A program made the position numbers and the translations under genes. Below are positions 44,816 to 54,813 of a DNA stretch of 64,000 nucleotides, piece by piece. Every line of letters begins with the position of its first letter. Positions within the stretch are counted from its first letter, which is position 1. Where the stretch lies: assembly GCF_017086405.1 (NCBI RefSeq), contig NZ_CP070973.1, positions 1,488,001 to 1,552,000 of the forward strand. Reading direction: 5' to 3'. The DNA is from Mycobacterium gordonae. Its GTDB lineage: Bacteria > Actinomycetota > Actinomycetes > Mycobacteriales > Mycobacteriaceae. The notes beneath the pieces are model-generated. The model saw only the letters and a list, made by a program, of their open reading frames with translations, ran no database searches and was not told the DNA's origin.

Positions 44816-45171
44816 GCCCCGATCAGCGCGTCCAATTCGTCGGGAGCCAGTCGTTGCAGGCAGCGGCGGATCGTCGACTCACGCGGCGCCGTGCTGGTGA
44901 CGCCGAGCAGCGCCAGCACGCCCGGTGCGGCGTCGGCGGCCCATTCGGCGATCGCGACAAACGAACGCGCACCCGCCAGTGTGGCCGCCAGCGCGATCGC
45001 CAGCACGCCCGCCAACCCGTGGCGTTTCCCGCGTGGTTTGCGCGGGTCGGGCACCTTGGCGATCAGCTCCAGCAAACCGTCGGGTGCGGCGGGGACGTCG
45101 GCCAACTCGCCCAGCAGCGGGTCGGAGTCATCGACAACGGATAAAGTGAGCGATGATGACACAGCGGGCAC
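44812..45171 (-). pseudogene. ISAs1-family transposase, N-terminal fragment
   Basis: About 119 residues match the N-terminal domain that precedes the DDE domain in ISAs1-type transposases (LLELIAKVPDPRKPRGKRHG, LAGVLAIALAATLAGARSF, ESTIRRCLQRLAPDELDALI). The chain then meets RHS DNA and stops at 44812, so the catalytic domain is absent. The GTG at 45171 gives the usual start; the open frame extends to 45252. Together with the abrupt RHS boundary this marks the scar of an insertion followed by a deletion. I could not identify terminal inverted repeats. Confidence 0.8.
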
Positions 45172-45613
45172 GGTGGAGCTTCCTGGGATGTGACTGGTGT
45201 GAGAGCTGTGATCATCCCGTGCTCTGCCGTAGCCGCCTGGTAACCACACCACTCCCGCGTGTCACACCCACAACATTGCAGGTCAAACGCTCTCTTCGCG
45301 ACTTTGCCGAGGCCGTGACCCCGCGATGGGTGCCGGGTCGCTTGTTAACCGCTGCGCTCGACGGAGTATGGCGACGCTGCAGCCTTCCCCGCCTGCGACA
45401 CCTCGTCGCGACAGCCGGATCGCACAAAGTCGATATGGGCTAGCCGAGCGTGATTTGACCCGCTCCGCGGATGTCAAAACAGACACCAACGTTCATGAAT
45501 ATCGCAATATTCTGTTCAAAACCTTCGACTAGACGCCTGCAACTCGTGGGCGCACGCTACAACGACGCCCGGTCGGCGGCGTGCAATGCTCGCGTGTTGG
45601 AGGAAACCAGACC
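45172..45613. other. Intergenic stretch upstream of the PE_PGRS gene
   Basis: About 440 bases between the transposase fragment and the PE_PGRS start. No supportable gene. It should contain the IS end and the PE_PGRS promoter, but neither is clear by eye. Confidence 0.4.
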
Positions 45614-48286
45614 ATGTCTTTTGTCCATGTGGCGCCCGATCTTGTAGCGGCCGTAGCTTCGGATCTGGCCGGAATAGGCACCACGATCAGCGAGGCCAAC
45701 TCAGCGGCGGCAGCGTCAACATCGGCTGTTGCGGCCGCAGGCGCCGATGAGGTCTCGGCGGCCATTGCGGCGCTGTTCGGCCAACACGCCCAGCAGTATC
45801 AAGTCTTCAGCGCCCAAGCGACGGCCTTCCATGAGCGATTCGTGCAGGCAATGACTGTCGCCGGAAGTAGCTACGGAGCTGCCGAAGTGCTGAACGCTTC
45901 GCCGTTGCAGACCCTCGAGCGCGATGTGCTGGGCCTGATCAACGCCCCCACCCAGGCGCTGCTGGGGCGCCCACTCATCGGAAACGGCACCGACGGTACC
46001 GCACCCGGCCAGGCTGGCGGTGCCGGCGGATTGCTGATCGGCAACGGCGGCACCGGCGCAGCCGGCACCAATCCCGGCATTGCCGGCGGTGCCGGCGGCG
46101 CCGCCGGGCTGCTGGGCACCGGGGGCACCGGCGGCGCCGGCGGCGCGGGTGCCGCCGGCGGCGCCGGTGGCGCCGGCGGCTGGTTGTGGGGCAACGGCGG
46201 ACACGGCGGCACCGGCGGAATCAACGGCGGCACCGGCGGCGGCGGCGGCCGTGCCCTGTGGCTGGGCGATGGCGGGGCCGGCGGTATCGGTGGTTTGGGC
46301 AGCGGCACCGGCGGCGCCGGAGGCAACAGCGGCGCGCTCATCGGCAACGGCGGAACCGGCGGAATCGGCGGGAAGGCCACCACCCTAGGCGTCATGGGCG
46401 GCCTGGGCGGCAACGGCGGGCACGCCGGATTACTCGGTGGCGGCGGGGTCGGCGGCACCGGCGGACTCGGCGCGCAGGGTGCAGCCGGTGGCGCTGGTGT
46501 CAACGGCGGTACCGGCGGGGTCGGCGGCGCCGGAGGTGCCGGCGGTGCCGGCGGCCTGCTATGGGGTGATGGAGGCACCGGCGGGGCCGGCGGCGGCGGC
46601 GGCGACGGCGGTCAAGGAGGCACCGGCGCAACGGCGGCTACGGCAGGTGGTACCGGCGGCAACGGCGGCAACGGCGGCAACGCAGGCACTGGCGGAAACG
46701 GCGGGGCGGGCGGACACGGTGGTTCGCTGCGATTCGGCCCGGTCGGCAGCAACACCGGGGCCGGCGGGGCTGGCGGGGCCGGCGGGACCGGCGGCGCCGC
46801 CGGCGACGGTGGGGCCGGCGGCACCGGCGACTGGACCGTCAACAGCGGCGTCGGCGGGACCGGCGGCAATGGCGGCAACCCAGGCGCCGGCGCAGCCGGC
46901 GGACACGGCGGTACCGGTTCCATCACCGGCGCTACCGGGGCCACCGGCACCACCCCCACCAGCGGCGGCAACGGCGGCAAAGGCGGCACCGGCGCCGACG
47001 CCAGCACCCTGGCCGCTGCCGGCGCAACCGGCGGCACCGGCGGCAACGGCGGCAACGGCGGACTAGTCGGCAACGGCGGCGAAGGCGGCACCGGGGGCCA
47101 GGGCGGCACCGGCATCGCCGGCACCGACGGCACCGGCGTCTCCCCCGACAACGGTACGGGCGCCAGCGGCGGCAACGGTGACACCGGCGGACTCGGCGGC
47201 ACCGGCGGCGCCGGCGGTAAGGGCGGAGCCCAGGCCGGCAACGGCGGTATGGGCGGGGCTGGCGGCACCGGCGGGGTCGGCGGCACCGGCGGCAACGGTG
47301 TCGACGGCGCTGGGGCGCCGCATCACGGCTACGCCGGCGGACTAGGCGGCGATGGCGGACAAGGCGGAACCGGTGGCACAGGGGGGACCGGCGGAGCCGG
47401 CGGCACCGCAACCGCGGGCCAAGTAGGCAGCCAGGGCGTCGGCGGTGACGGCGGAACCGGTGGCCTAGGCGGGACCCCAGGACAAGGTGGCGACGGCGGG
47501 CTGGGCAGCACGGACGGTGGCAACGGCGGCCCGGGTGGCAACGGCGGCAACGCCGGCGACAGCGGCGCTGGCGGCGCCGGCGGTAGCGGCTCAACAATGG
47601 GTGCCAACGGATCACTCACTCCAACCGGCGCCGTCGGCGGTATGGGCGGCAAAGGCGGCGCCGGGTACCCCCGTGACAGCGGCGGCGGCAGCGGCGGCGG
47701 TGCCGGCGGTGCCGGCGGCGCCGGCGGCAGCGGCGTCACTGGCGGGCAAGGCGGTACCGGCGGGGACGGCGGTGCCGGCGGGGACGGGTCTGGCGGAACC
47801 AACGGCGGAACCGGTGCAACCGGCGGCGTCGGCGGGACCGGCGGCGCGGGCACTGACACTGGAGGGATGGGCGGCACCGGTGGGAGCGGGGGGAATGGCG
47901 GAGGAGGCTATACGTATGGCGGCCCCGCCGGCAACGGTGGCAACGGCGGCGTTGGCGGCGTTGGCGGCCAGATTGGCGGCCAAGGCGGCCAAGGCGGCGT
48001 GGGTGGCGTGGGTGGCATTGCCGACAATGGCGTAATAGGCGGCAACAACGTGGGTGGTGCTGGCGGCAGCGGAGGTAACGGCGGTACTGGCGGAGTAGGT
48101 CCCGTCTCCGGCGGTTATGGCGGTTTCGGCGGCAACGGCAACCTTGGCGGCTTGGGCGGCAGCGGGCAGGGCGGCTCGGCTCCCGGTACGCCCGGAGTTG
48201 GTTCTCCCGGTAGCTCGGGTGTCGGCGGCGTCGGCGGCACGGGCGGGACGGGCGGCACCGGCGGCCCGGCTACGCCGGCCATCTGA
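45614..48286 (+). CDS. PE_PGRS family protein
   Basis: This 890-residue protein starts with a PE domain ([20 protein letters not shown] to about residue 93), then the conserved linker with [20 protein letters not shown]. About 730 residues of GGAGG/GGTGG-type PGRS repeats follow, ending [10 protein letters not shown] domains pair with PPE or EspG-type partners and direct export through ESX-5, usually to the mycobacterial outer membrane. GGAGGA lies 10 bases before the ATG at 45614, which decides the start over an upstream GTG-like frame at 45581. The gene sits on the strand opposite to the toxin island, between a transposase fragment and an IS relic, so it probably landed here in a rearrangement that split an RHS gene. 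Long GGX repeats make its length variable between strains. It appears intact. Confidence 0.9.
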   Translation: MSFVHVAPDLVAAVASDLAGIGTTISEANSAAAASTSAVAAAGADEVSAAIAALFGQHAQQYQVFSAQATAFHERFVQAMTVAGSSYGAAEVLNASPLQTLERDVLGLINAPTQALLGRPLIGNGTDGTAPGQAGGAGGLLIGNGGTGAAGTNPGIAGGAGGAAGLLGTGGTGGAGGAGAAGGAGGAGGWLWGNGGHGGTGGINGGTGGGGGRALWLGDGGAGGIGGLGSGTGGAGGNSGALIGNGGTGGIGGKATTLGVMGGLGGNGGHAGLLGGGGVGGTGGLGAQGAAGGAGVNGGTGGVGGAGGAGGAGGLLWGDGGTGGAGGGGGDGGQGGTGATAATAGGTGGNGGNGGNAGTGGNGGAGGHGGSLRFGPVGSNTGAGGAGGAGGTGGAAGDGGAGGTGDWTVNSGVGGTGGNGGNPGAGAAGGHGGTGSITGATGATGTTPTSGGNGGKGGTGADASTLAAAGATGGTGGNGGNGGLVGNGGEGGTGGQGGTGIAGTDGTGVSPDNGTGASGGNGDTGGLGGTGGAGGKGGAQAGNGGMGGAGGTGGVGGTGGNGVDGAGAPHHGYAGGLGGDGGQGGTGGTGGTGGAGGTATAGQVGSQGVGGDGGTGGLGGTPGQGGDGGLGSTDGGNGGPGGNGGNAGDSGAGGAGGSGSTMGANGSLTPTGAVGGMGGKGGAGYPRDSGGGSGGGAGGAGGAGGSGVTGGQGGTGGDGGAGGDGSGGTNGGTGATGGVGGTGGAGTDTGGMGGTGGSGGNGGGGYTYGGPAGNGGNGGVGGVGGQIGGQGGQGGVGGVGGIADNGVIGGNNVGGAGGSGGNGGTGGVGPVSGGYGGFGGNGNLGGLGGSGQGGSAPGTPGVGSPGSSGVGGVGGTGGTGGTGGPATPAI

Positions 48287-49601
48287 GGTGTTGGCCTTCC
48301 GCGCTAAACATGGCGGCACCGGGCCAGTCCTGCAAGTCCGTGCGCAGCTGGCCCGGTCCTGGCTAACAGGATCGGTGACGCCGTTCCATGCCTTCCTCGA
48401 CATTCGGCCTATCGGACCGGCGCCGCTGACGAGGTCATCGCCAGGAAGCGACCTCACCTCGCGTCGCCATCCACTAAGCGGGGTTGGTAGGCGCCACGAC
48501 TTGCGGAAACGCCGATCATGCGGGTGTTCCCCGAACTCGCTGGCGCGCCTCCCTCGTACCAGCTGGCCATTCTCCGATCTCTGGGAGCCCGCTGATGTAG
48601 TACCCGCAGCGGGAGGGGGAATTGGCGGTATTGGCATGTTGGTAGCTGTGATGGGATTGGCTGGCTGATATTGGCATCACCGGGTGGCATTCCACGACAG
48701 GCCGATTGCGTGCGATAGTTGGCCTGCCAGGCAGGATCGCGTTGGCGGGCCTTGGCGTGCTGCAGAGCGGCTTGATGAGGATGAACGGTGATCACGCGTC
48801 CGCGGCGAGATTTGGTGCATTCCGCCCGTAGTCGCCACGACCCACAGAATGGGCCGAAGCGAGCGAGCTACGTGCTGGCGTTGGCCGGTGCTGATGGCCA
48901 CGGTGTGCTGGGCTGGGCAGGTCACGTTGCCGGCGGCCGGGTCGATACGGAACTCGTCTTTGGAATAGCCGTTGGCGTTGCGGACCGGGGTACCTTGGCG
49001 CGCCTGTCATGACCGCATAGGGTCAGCTCATTGCGGGTGGCCCCATCGGCGTAAGCCGAATCGCCATACAATTCCCAGCCTTTCGACTCTGACTCCTGCT
49101 GCACCTGTTAGCCCCATGGCAAGCGTGGGTATCGACGGTCGAGATCATCCGGTCGTTAGCCACCCGCCGCGCAATGCGAAAATCCCGTCCTGCGCGCCGG
49201 CGGCGCTTCCCCGGGCCAAGAGGCCGTGATCCGCCTCGTTGGAGCTGAGGCTATTTCGGCCTGGACATCCCGGTTCGCGCCGCTGCCGACAGCAACGTCG
49301 AACCCGCGTCACCGGCCACCACGGTGCCCGAACTGGGGCCCGCAACACGAAAAACCGAAGCACGGCAAACGAATTCACGCCGGCATCAACCCGCCATAAC
49401 TAGCCTCGAGCAGCTCGCCGACACCGGTCACACCGGCTGGAGGTGACACCCACCAACACCGACCGCAAACTACCCTTCTAATCCCACCACATCGAAGGAT
49501 TGCCCGCTACACCACTCCCAGGGACTGGACCAAGAGCAGTAAATTCTGATCGGTCGAAACCTCGACCCGCCACCCCGCGCTATCCAACCCACTGCGGGGA
49601 A
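48287..49601. other. Decayed insertion-sequence territory
   Basis: The 1.3 kb between the PE_PGRS gene and the toxin N-terminus holds no intact gene. The centre (48690-49105) is a transposase relic listed separately. Bases 49320-49400 encode, on the plus strand, a short basic stretch (HEKPKHGKRIHAGINPP) that looks like another transposase end, too short to classify. The rest shows only stop-filled frames. Confidence 0.5.
48690..49105 (-). pseudogene. IS1182-like transposase relic, several frameshifts
   Basis: Pieces of one transposase C-terminal half can be followed through three frames: ESKGWELYGDSAYADGATRN near 49090-49040, then VTCPAQHTVAISTGQRQHVA near 48920-48870, then GRVITVHPHQAALQHAKARQ and DPAWQANYR near 48795-48710. 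This order (DSAY, VTCPAGH-like, IHPHE-like, RDPxWxxxY) is characteristic of IS1182-family transposases. The element is dead, and its front is unrecognisable. Confidence 0.7.
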
Positions 49602-51095
49602 TCACACTCGGCCGCTCCTGCACCACGTACGGACTAGGCTAGACGCCGGGTCGCCAGGGGCATGCTCGATCGGGTGCGCGGCTGCCGGCGATTCGTCAAG
49701 CGGCGCTTCGAGGGGGTGGGTGGGAATGTGTGTTTCCAGCCGTGGCTCGGTGTGTGGCGCCGAACTGGGTTCGCGGGGTGCGCGCGCGGCCGGCGCAGGC
49801 TCCGGTGGCGGCTCGTGCACCGCAGGCCGCTCGACCGGGGCTTCCACCGCGGTCGGCTTGACCTCCGCGGCCGGCATGCCCGGCCGTGACGGGGGACCGA
49901 GGCCGTCGGGATGTTCGGTCGGCATCGCCCCACGTTGCGGCGGCTCCGGGCCTGACGGGGGCCGCGGCGGTTCGACCGTCGTCGCGGGAATGCGATCCAG
50001 ATCAGCAGCGGCCTTGCCTGCCTGCGAACCGATCTCACCGCCGACTTCGCCGACTCGCCCGAGCAGCCCGCTGCCGTCGCGCACCGTCGCACCAAGCGCG
50101 GACTCCAGTCCGGCGCCCGCCTCACTCGCCCGCGCCGAGGTCTCGGCGGCGGTCACCGCAGGCTTGGTCTCTCCCGCGCCCGGAATGAAGAATTGCGCGA
50201 CATCCCCGATGTTGCGGCCCAGCCCCCGCAGCGGGTGATCGGAATTCCAGTCGTCGTAGGCGATGAGCCGATTGCCCAGCGTGACTGCCTCAGACGGATA
50301 TGTCGCCGCCAGCAGGGCCGCCGCCGGCGGGGCCAGCATGCCAGCCGCCAGCGCCGCTCCCGTCCACGCCTTGCCCGCCCCTTTCGGGTCGTAGAGGAAC
50401 CGCGACGGCGACAGCTCTTCAGCGCCTTGGACGGCAGGCGCAGCACTGTGAAAGACTCCGACCTCGATATCGATGAAGCCATTGGCGACCGGGGCCACCA
50501 CCGGAAATTCCCTGCTGATCCAGCGCTGCAGTCCGTCAGCGGCCGAATCGATCACCCCCAGGCCCCGCTCGAACTGCCGGCCAGCGGCATCGGCTTCATC
50601 GCGCACATGACCGAGCAGCACGTCGATGTCATGAGCCACAGCCTTGATCGCACCCAAGGGATCGCCGTCTCTGAAAGCCGAGAAGGCCAGTCCGGCCAAG
50701 CCCATGGGGCTCAAGTGATTCAGCAGATCCCGGACGGTGTTCTGGGTGCTTTCCACCTTCCCCGCAAACGAATTCAGCGCGTCGGCCACCTGATGACACT
50801 GGCCCCCAATATCAACCATGCCCAGACCCAGCTGATTGATCGCGGCCACCATCTTGTCCGACTCCGGCAGGCCCGTGACCGCACTGCGGGTCCCGGCCAA
50901 CTCACCGGCCGTCTGCTTCAACGCGTCACCATAGGTCCGCCATGCCTGCGGCCCGGCCCGCATCGACGCCGGATCCCAGTCCGGCCATCCATAGCCCACG
51001 AACGCCGCCACGAACGCCCACAACGCAGGTGCGGCCTTCGACTTCGACGTCGCCGGACGGGACGCGATAAACGCCGGAGCCAGACACCTGCTCAA
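49602..51095 (-). pseudogene. CpnT-like secretion domain of an RHS toxin, cut off from its toxin body
   Basis: This is a 497-residue frame. Its first 140 residues are a WXG100-like helical region (YGWPDWDPASMRAGPQAWRT, then AINQLGLGMVDIGGQCHQVA) resembling the N-terminal domain of M. tuberculosis CpnT and other type VII RHS or NAD-glycohydrolase toxins. Further helices, a hydrophobic stretch (GAALAAGMLAPPAAALLAAT) and a Pro/Glu-rich linker follow. Where the RHS barrel should begin (after HAPGDPA near 49635) the frame ends in a dozen unrelated residues. The likely continuation is the RHS material at 45-41 kb, 4.8 kb further along the same strand. The TTG at 51095 is only the first available start; sequence upstream (SGLSDIGRQLSAISSPVAAL in another frame) suggests that the true N-terminus is also frameshifted. 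Confidence 0.65.
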
Positions 51096-51257
51096 GCGCG
51101 GCTACCGGTGAAGAAATAGCCGAGAGCTGCCGGCCGATATCGCTCAGACCCGAGTTGAAGATCCGGGAAAGGTGTTATCCAGGTTCAGTTCCGGCCGTTG
51201 CCGCTGTCAGGATCGGCTCCGAACTGCGCCGGCCTCGAGGGCAACGCACGAGAGCTG

Positions 51258-51989
51258 TCAGGAAAGGGTGGCCCGCACGCACACCGTGACGTACGGCAGC
51301 GCCAACCCGGCGGAGTTCGCCAGCGCCGGGTGGGTGGCCAGCAGTTCGCGGACCTTGCCGAGGGTCCGGGTGCGCACCTCGGCCGGCGAGTTGATGCAGT
51401 AGGTGCGCGAGGCGACCAGATCGATAAGTGCCTGTGGCGTCAGGTAATTGGTCCACTCGACCTGGTGGCGCTGCACGTCGGTGAACGGCTCGCGCAGCGT
51501 CGCGCGGTCGCGCAGCGGGTCCTCGTCGCGGCCGATGATCTCGCCCAACTCGCGCACCCAGCCCAGCCGCTCGTCGCGGGTGTTCCACACCAGGCCCAGC
51601 CGTCCGCCCGGCCGCAACACCCGCGCCACCTCCGGAATCGCGCGCGCCGGGTCCACCCAGTGCCATGCCTGGGCGACGAGCACCGCGTCAACGCTGTTGT
51701 CCGGCAACGGAATCTCTTCGGCCGTCCCCAGCAGTGCGCGGGTGTCAGGCAGCGAAGCGCTCAGGACTTCCAGCATCTCGGGAACCGGATCGACGGCCAC
51801 CACGTCCAGCCCGCGTTCGACCAGCCGGGTGGTCAGCTTGCCGGTGCCCGCGCCCAGGTCGAGTACCTGGCGCGCGCCTGCGGGCAGCAGCCAATCGATG
51901 GCGTCGGGCGGATAGGTCGGGCGGCCCCGCTCGTAGGCGGCCGCCGCCGAGCCGAACGACAGCGATCGGTCACGCCTGGAGCGGGTCAC
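51258..51989 (-). CDS. SAM-dependent methyltransferase (Rv3342-like)
   Basis: This 243-residue class I methyltransferase shows the SAM-binding motif [21 protein letters not shown] near residue 45, the acidic second strand ([11 protein letters not shown]), [20 protein letters not shown] and [12 protein letters not shown], the methyltransferase-11 pattern. The GTG at 51989 gives exactly the length and [16 protein letters not shown] start of M. tuberculosis Rv3342; a longer frame to 52205 is only the shadow of metX. It overlaps the metX stop by four bases (GTGA) and ends the metY-metX operon, so the SAM-IV riboswitch upstream probably controls it too. The substrate is unknown. Its place in a methionine/SAM operon suggests a housekeeping methylation tied to SAM supply, but that is inference. 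Confidence 0.9.
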   Translation of the reverse strand: MTRSRRDRSLSFGSAAAAYERGRPTYPPDAIDWLLPAGARQVLDLGAGTGKLTTRLVERGLDVVAVDPVPEMLEVLSASLPDTRALLGTAEEIPLPDNSVDAVLVAQAWHWVDPARAIPEVARVLRPGGRLGLVWNTRDERLGWVRELGEIIGRDEDPLRDRATLREPFTDVQRHQVEWTNYLTPQALIDLVASRTYCINSPAEVRTRTLGKVRELLATHPALANSAGLALPYVTVCVRATLS

Positions 51990-53125
51990 CGCGAACACGC
52001 GCCTTGGGCGAGCGCCAGGTCCAGGGTCTCGCGAATCAACACACCGACGGCGTCGGACTCGACCAGGAAACCGTCGTGCCCACTGATCGACTTCACGACT
52101 CGCGCACCGGCGCAGCCCGGCAGCAGCTCGGCCAACTCGTCCTGCAACCGCAGCGGGTAGAGCCGGTCCGAAGTGACCCCACCGACCACCGCCGGCACCG
52201 GGCACCCGGTGAGTGCTGCGTGCAGGCCGCCGCGTCCGCGTCCGACGTCGTGGCTGTTAAGCGCCTCGGTCAGGGCCACGTAACTGCCCGCGTCGAACCT
52301 TGCCAGCAGCTTGTCACCCTGATGCTCCAGGTAGCTCTGCACGGCATAGCGCCCGCCGTCCGTCGGGTCCTCACCGTCTTGCGCGTCGTTGCCGAACCGC
52401 CGGTCGAGTTCCACTTCGCCGCGGTAGGTCAGGTGCGCGATACGCCGCGCAATCCGCAGCCCGTCATCGGGCGCGCGACCGGATTCGTAGTAGTCGCCGC
52501 CCTGCCAGTTCGGGTCGGCCTTGATCGCGGCGATCTGGGTGGTCTGCGTGCCGAGCTGATCACCGGTGGCTCGCGCGCCGACCGCCAGCAGCAGCCCGGC
52601 CCGCACCCGTTCCGGGTAACCGACCATCCATTCCAGCGCACGGGCACCGCCCATGGATCCGCCAACCACCGCGGCCACCCGAGTTATTCCCAGCGCGGCC
52701 ATCGCGGCCACATCCGCCTCCACCTGGTCGCGCACGGTGATCTGCGGAAACCGTGAGCCGTAAGGCTTTCCGTCGCGGGCCAGCGAACTCGGACCGGTAG
52801 AGCCGCGGCACCCGCCGAGCACATTGGTGGCCACCGCGCACCAGCGGTCGGTGTCGATGGGTGCGCCCGGCCCCGCCACGCCGTCCCACCAGCCGGGGGT
52901 CGGATGTCCCGGGCCGGCGGGCCCGGTGATGTGCGAATCGCCGGTGAGCGCGTGCAGCACCATGACGACGTTGTCCCGCGCCGGTGACAGCTCACCCCAG
53001 CGCTGCACGGCTATGTGCACATCGTCGATCACCGCGCCGCTTTCCAGCCTCAGCGGGCCGATGTCGACGACGCCGATCTCGCCTTCAGCGGGCAGCGTCT
53101 GGGTAGGCACGTCGGAGATCGTCAT
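51986..53125 (-). CDS. metX: Homoserine O-acetyltransferase MetX
   Basis: MetX transfers acetyl from acetyl-CoA to homoserine, the first committed step to methionine. The 379-residue product has the same length as the M. tuberculosis enzyme (Rv3341, called metA there). Family motifs are [40 protein letters not shown], the nucleophile elbow [14 protein letters not shown] near residue 160, and the C-terminal [16 protein letters not shown] that supplies the His. It lies 11 bases downstream of metY and overlaps the methyltransferase gene by four bases, so it belongs to one operon. It is cytosolic. The ATG at 53125 matches the family start [12 protein letters not shown]. Control by the upstream SAM-IV riboswitch is expected. 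Confidence 0.95.
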   Translation of the reverse strand: MTISDVPTQTLPAEGEIGVVDIGPLRLESGAVIDDVHIAVQRWGELSPARDNVVMVLHALTGDSHITGPAGPGHPTPGWWDGVAGPGAPIDTDRWCAVATNVLGGCRGSTGPSSLARDGKPYGSRFPQITVRDQVEADVAAMAALGITRVAAVVGGSMGGARALEWMVGYPERVRAGLLLAVGARATGDQLGTQTTQIAAIKADPNWQGGDYYESGRAPDDGLRIARRIAHLTYRGEVELDRRFGNDAQDGEDPTDGGRYAVQSYLEHQGDKLLARFDAGSYVALTEALNSHDVGRGRGGLHAALTGCPVPAVVGGVTSDRLYPLRLQDELAELLPGCAGARVVKSISGHDGFLVESDAVGVLIRETLDLALAQGACSR

Positions 53126-53136
53126 GTCAGGTCTCC

Positions 53137-54504
53137 TCAGAAGGCCGCCACGGTCTGCGGGTCGCTGCCGGACTTAGAGGCGCCGTATACCCCGGCGGCA
53201 GCAAAACCACGCTGCAAGTCGGCCAGGATGTCGTCGATGCCCTCGATGCCCACCGCCAGGCGCACCAGGCCCGGAGTCACTCCGGTGGCCAGCTGCTCGG
53301 CGGCGCTGAGCTGGGCGTGGGTGGTCGACGCCGGGTGGATCACCAGCGAACGGACGTCGCCGATGTTGGCGACGTGGCTGTGCAACTGCAGCGCGTCGAC
53401 GAACGCCTTGCCGGCCTCCGTTCCGCCGGCCAGCTCGAACGCCAGCACGGCTCCAGTGCCCTTGGGCGCCAGCTTCTGCGCCCGCTCGTGCCACGGCGAA
53501 CTCGGCAGCCCGGCGTAGTTGACCGACAGCACGTCGTCGCGGGCTTCCAGGAACTCGGCGACCCGCTGCGCGTTGGCCACATGCCGCTCGATGCGCAGGC
53601 TCAGCGTTTCCAGGCCCTGGGCCACCAGGAATGCGTTGAACGGCGACGCGGCCGAGCCGAGGTCGCGCAGCAGCTGCACCCTGGCCTTGAGTGCGTAGGC
53701 CGGCGGTCCGAGTTCGGCGTACACCACGCCGTGGTAGCTGGGGTCAGGAGTGGTGAAGCCGGGGAAGCGGCCCTGGGCCCAGTCGAAGGTACCGCCGTCG
53801 ACGATCACCCCGGCGATCGCCGAGCCGTGCCCACCCAGGTACTTGGTGGCCGAGTGGATCACCACGTCGGCGCCGTGCGCCAGCGGCTGGATCAGGTAGG
53901 GCGTGGCGATCGTGTTGTCGACGATCAGCGGCACCCCGTTGCGGTGTGCGATCTCGGCCACGCCGGGGATGTCCAGAATGTCGATCTGCGGGTTGGAAAT
54001 GGTCTCGCCGAAGAACGCTTTCGTGTTCGGCCGGACCTCGGCCTGCCAGGAATCGGGATCGTCTGGGTTGTCCACGAAGCTGACCTCGATACCGAGTTTG
54101 GCCAGGGAGTAGTGGAAGAGGTTGTAGGTCCCGCCGTAGAGCCTGGGGCTGGACACGATGTGGTCGCCCGCACCGGCGACATTGAGGATGGCGAAGGTCT
54201 CCGCCGCCTGACCGGAGGCCAGGAACAGCGCGGCCACGCCGCCTTCGAGGGCGGCGATGCGCTGCTCGACCACATCGGTGGTCGGGTTGCCGATGCGGGT
54301 GTAGATGTTGCCCGGCTCGGCAAGGGAGAAGAGCGCGGCGGCGTGCGCGACGTTGTCGAAGGTGTACGACGTGGTCTGGTAGATCGGCAGCGCGCGCGCA
54401 TTCGTCGTCGGGTCGGGCCGCTGACCGGCGTGGATCTGCTTGGTCTCGAAGGACCACTGCGCGGTCGGGTCGGTGTCTTGATGAGTGTCGTTGTCGGAGC
54501 TCAC
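53137..54504 (-). CDS. metY: O-acetylhomoserine sulfhydrylase
   Basis: This 455-residue PLP enzyme makes homocysteine from O-acetylhomoserine and sulfide (Rv3340, annotated metC in M. tuberculosis). Cys/Met-metabolism signatures are clear: [20 protein letters not shown], the TTSYTFDN start, [23 protein letters not shown], and [20 protein letters not shown] with the PLP lysine near residue 220. The GTG start at 54504 overlaps the TGA stop of a 28-codon leader ORF (GTGA), and no strong ribosome site precedes it, so translation is probably coupled to that leader. The SAM-IV riboswitch at 54625-54743 would shut the operon when SAM is plentiful. metX follows after 11 bases. Confidence 0.95.
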   Translation of the reverse strand: MSSDNDTHQDTDPTAQWSFETKQIHAGQRPDPTTNARALPIYQTTSYTFDNVAHAAALFSLAEPGNIYTRIGNPTTDVVEQRIAALEGGVAALFLASGQAAETFAILNVAGAGDHIVSSPRLYGGTYNLFHYSLAKLGIEVSFVDNPDDPDSWQAEVRPNTKAFFGETISNPQIDILDIPGVAEIAHRNGVPLIVDNTIATPYLIQPLAHGADVVIHSATKYLGGHGSAIAGVIVDGGTFDWAQGRFPGFTTPDPSYHGVVYAELGPPAYALKARVQLLRDLGSAASPFNAFLVAQGLETLSLRIERHVANAQRVAEFLEARDDVLSVNYAGLPSSPWHERAQKLAPKGTGAVLAFELAGGTEAGKAFVDALQLHSHVANIGDVRSLVIHPASTTHAQLSAAEQLATGVTPGLVRLAVGIEGIDDILADLQRGFAAAGVYGASKSGSDPQTVAAF

Positions 54505-54587
54505 TCTGGTCGCTTTCTGCTCTGGAAATGGCGGTTAGCAAAGAAAGGCACAGCGGACAGAGCTGTAGCAGTGAGGAGAGTGCGCAT
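54501..54587 (-). CDS. 28-codon leader ORF between riboswitch and metY
   Basis: An ATG at 54587, preceded by AGGGAAACG, opens 28 codons beginning MRTLLTATALSAVPFFANRH and ending in a basic stretch with RKRPE. Its TGA overlaps the metY GTG. It lies 37 bases downstream of the riboswitch end, the position where an expression platform would act. Too short for most gene finders; whether it is translated is unproven. The peptide has no cysteine and only the initiating methionine, so it does not look like a methionine attenuator. Confidence 0.5.
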   Translation of the reverse strand: MRTLLTATALSAVPFFANRHFQSRKRPE

Positions 54588-54624
54588 CTCGTTTCCCTGT
54601 CAGCTCAGGGGCCCGATCACGGCG

Positions 54625-54743
54625 GACCCGCGCTTGCCGCGTAGCCGTTGCGGCTACTCAACCTGGTCATCACCCGGGGCACCCCACCGCGGTTGGAGGG
54701 TTGCCGGCCAGCAAGCCGGGGCTTGACGCTGGCGCTCATGACC
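54625..54743 (-). promoter_or_regulatory. SAM-IV riboswitch upstream of the metY-metX operon
   Basis: Read on the minus strand, the 119 bases begin GGTCATGAGCGCCAGCGTCA and include GCCGGCAACCCTCC, GCGGTGGGGTGCCCCGGGTG, ATGACCAGGTTGAG and a terminal hairpin TAGCCGCAACGGCTA. From memory they match the SAM-IV riboswitch described in front of metY in mycobacteria almost base for base and in length. SAM-IV binds S-adenosylmethionine and switches off sulfur-metabolism genes. The pairing GGTCAT...ATGACC closes the core. The downstream gene, metY, fits perfectly. The distance to the metY start is about 120 bases, filled by the leader ORF. Confidence 0.93.
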
Positions 54744-54813
54744 GATTTCGGAGCTTATCGTATGGCGGCTGGTCCCTGCCAATTCAGCAGCGCAGCCGCC
54801 GTGTCAGGCGGGT

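Noticed and set aside
46000-48250. Regular short repeats suggestive of a CRISPR array
   Set aside because: They are codon-phase GGX repeats of the PGRS domain with no constant repeat and spacer lengths and no cas genes in the window.
45716-48637. Long minus-strand Pro/Pro-Val and Arg-rich frames under the PE_PGRS gene
   Set aside because: Reverse complements of GGX repeats give open Pro- or Ala-rich frames automatically.
54757-54782. TTGGCA and TACGAT as a promoter for the riboswitch transcript
   Set aside because: The spacer is only 14 bases, too short for a convincing SigA promoter.
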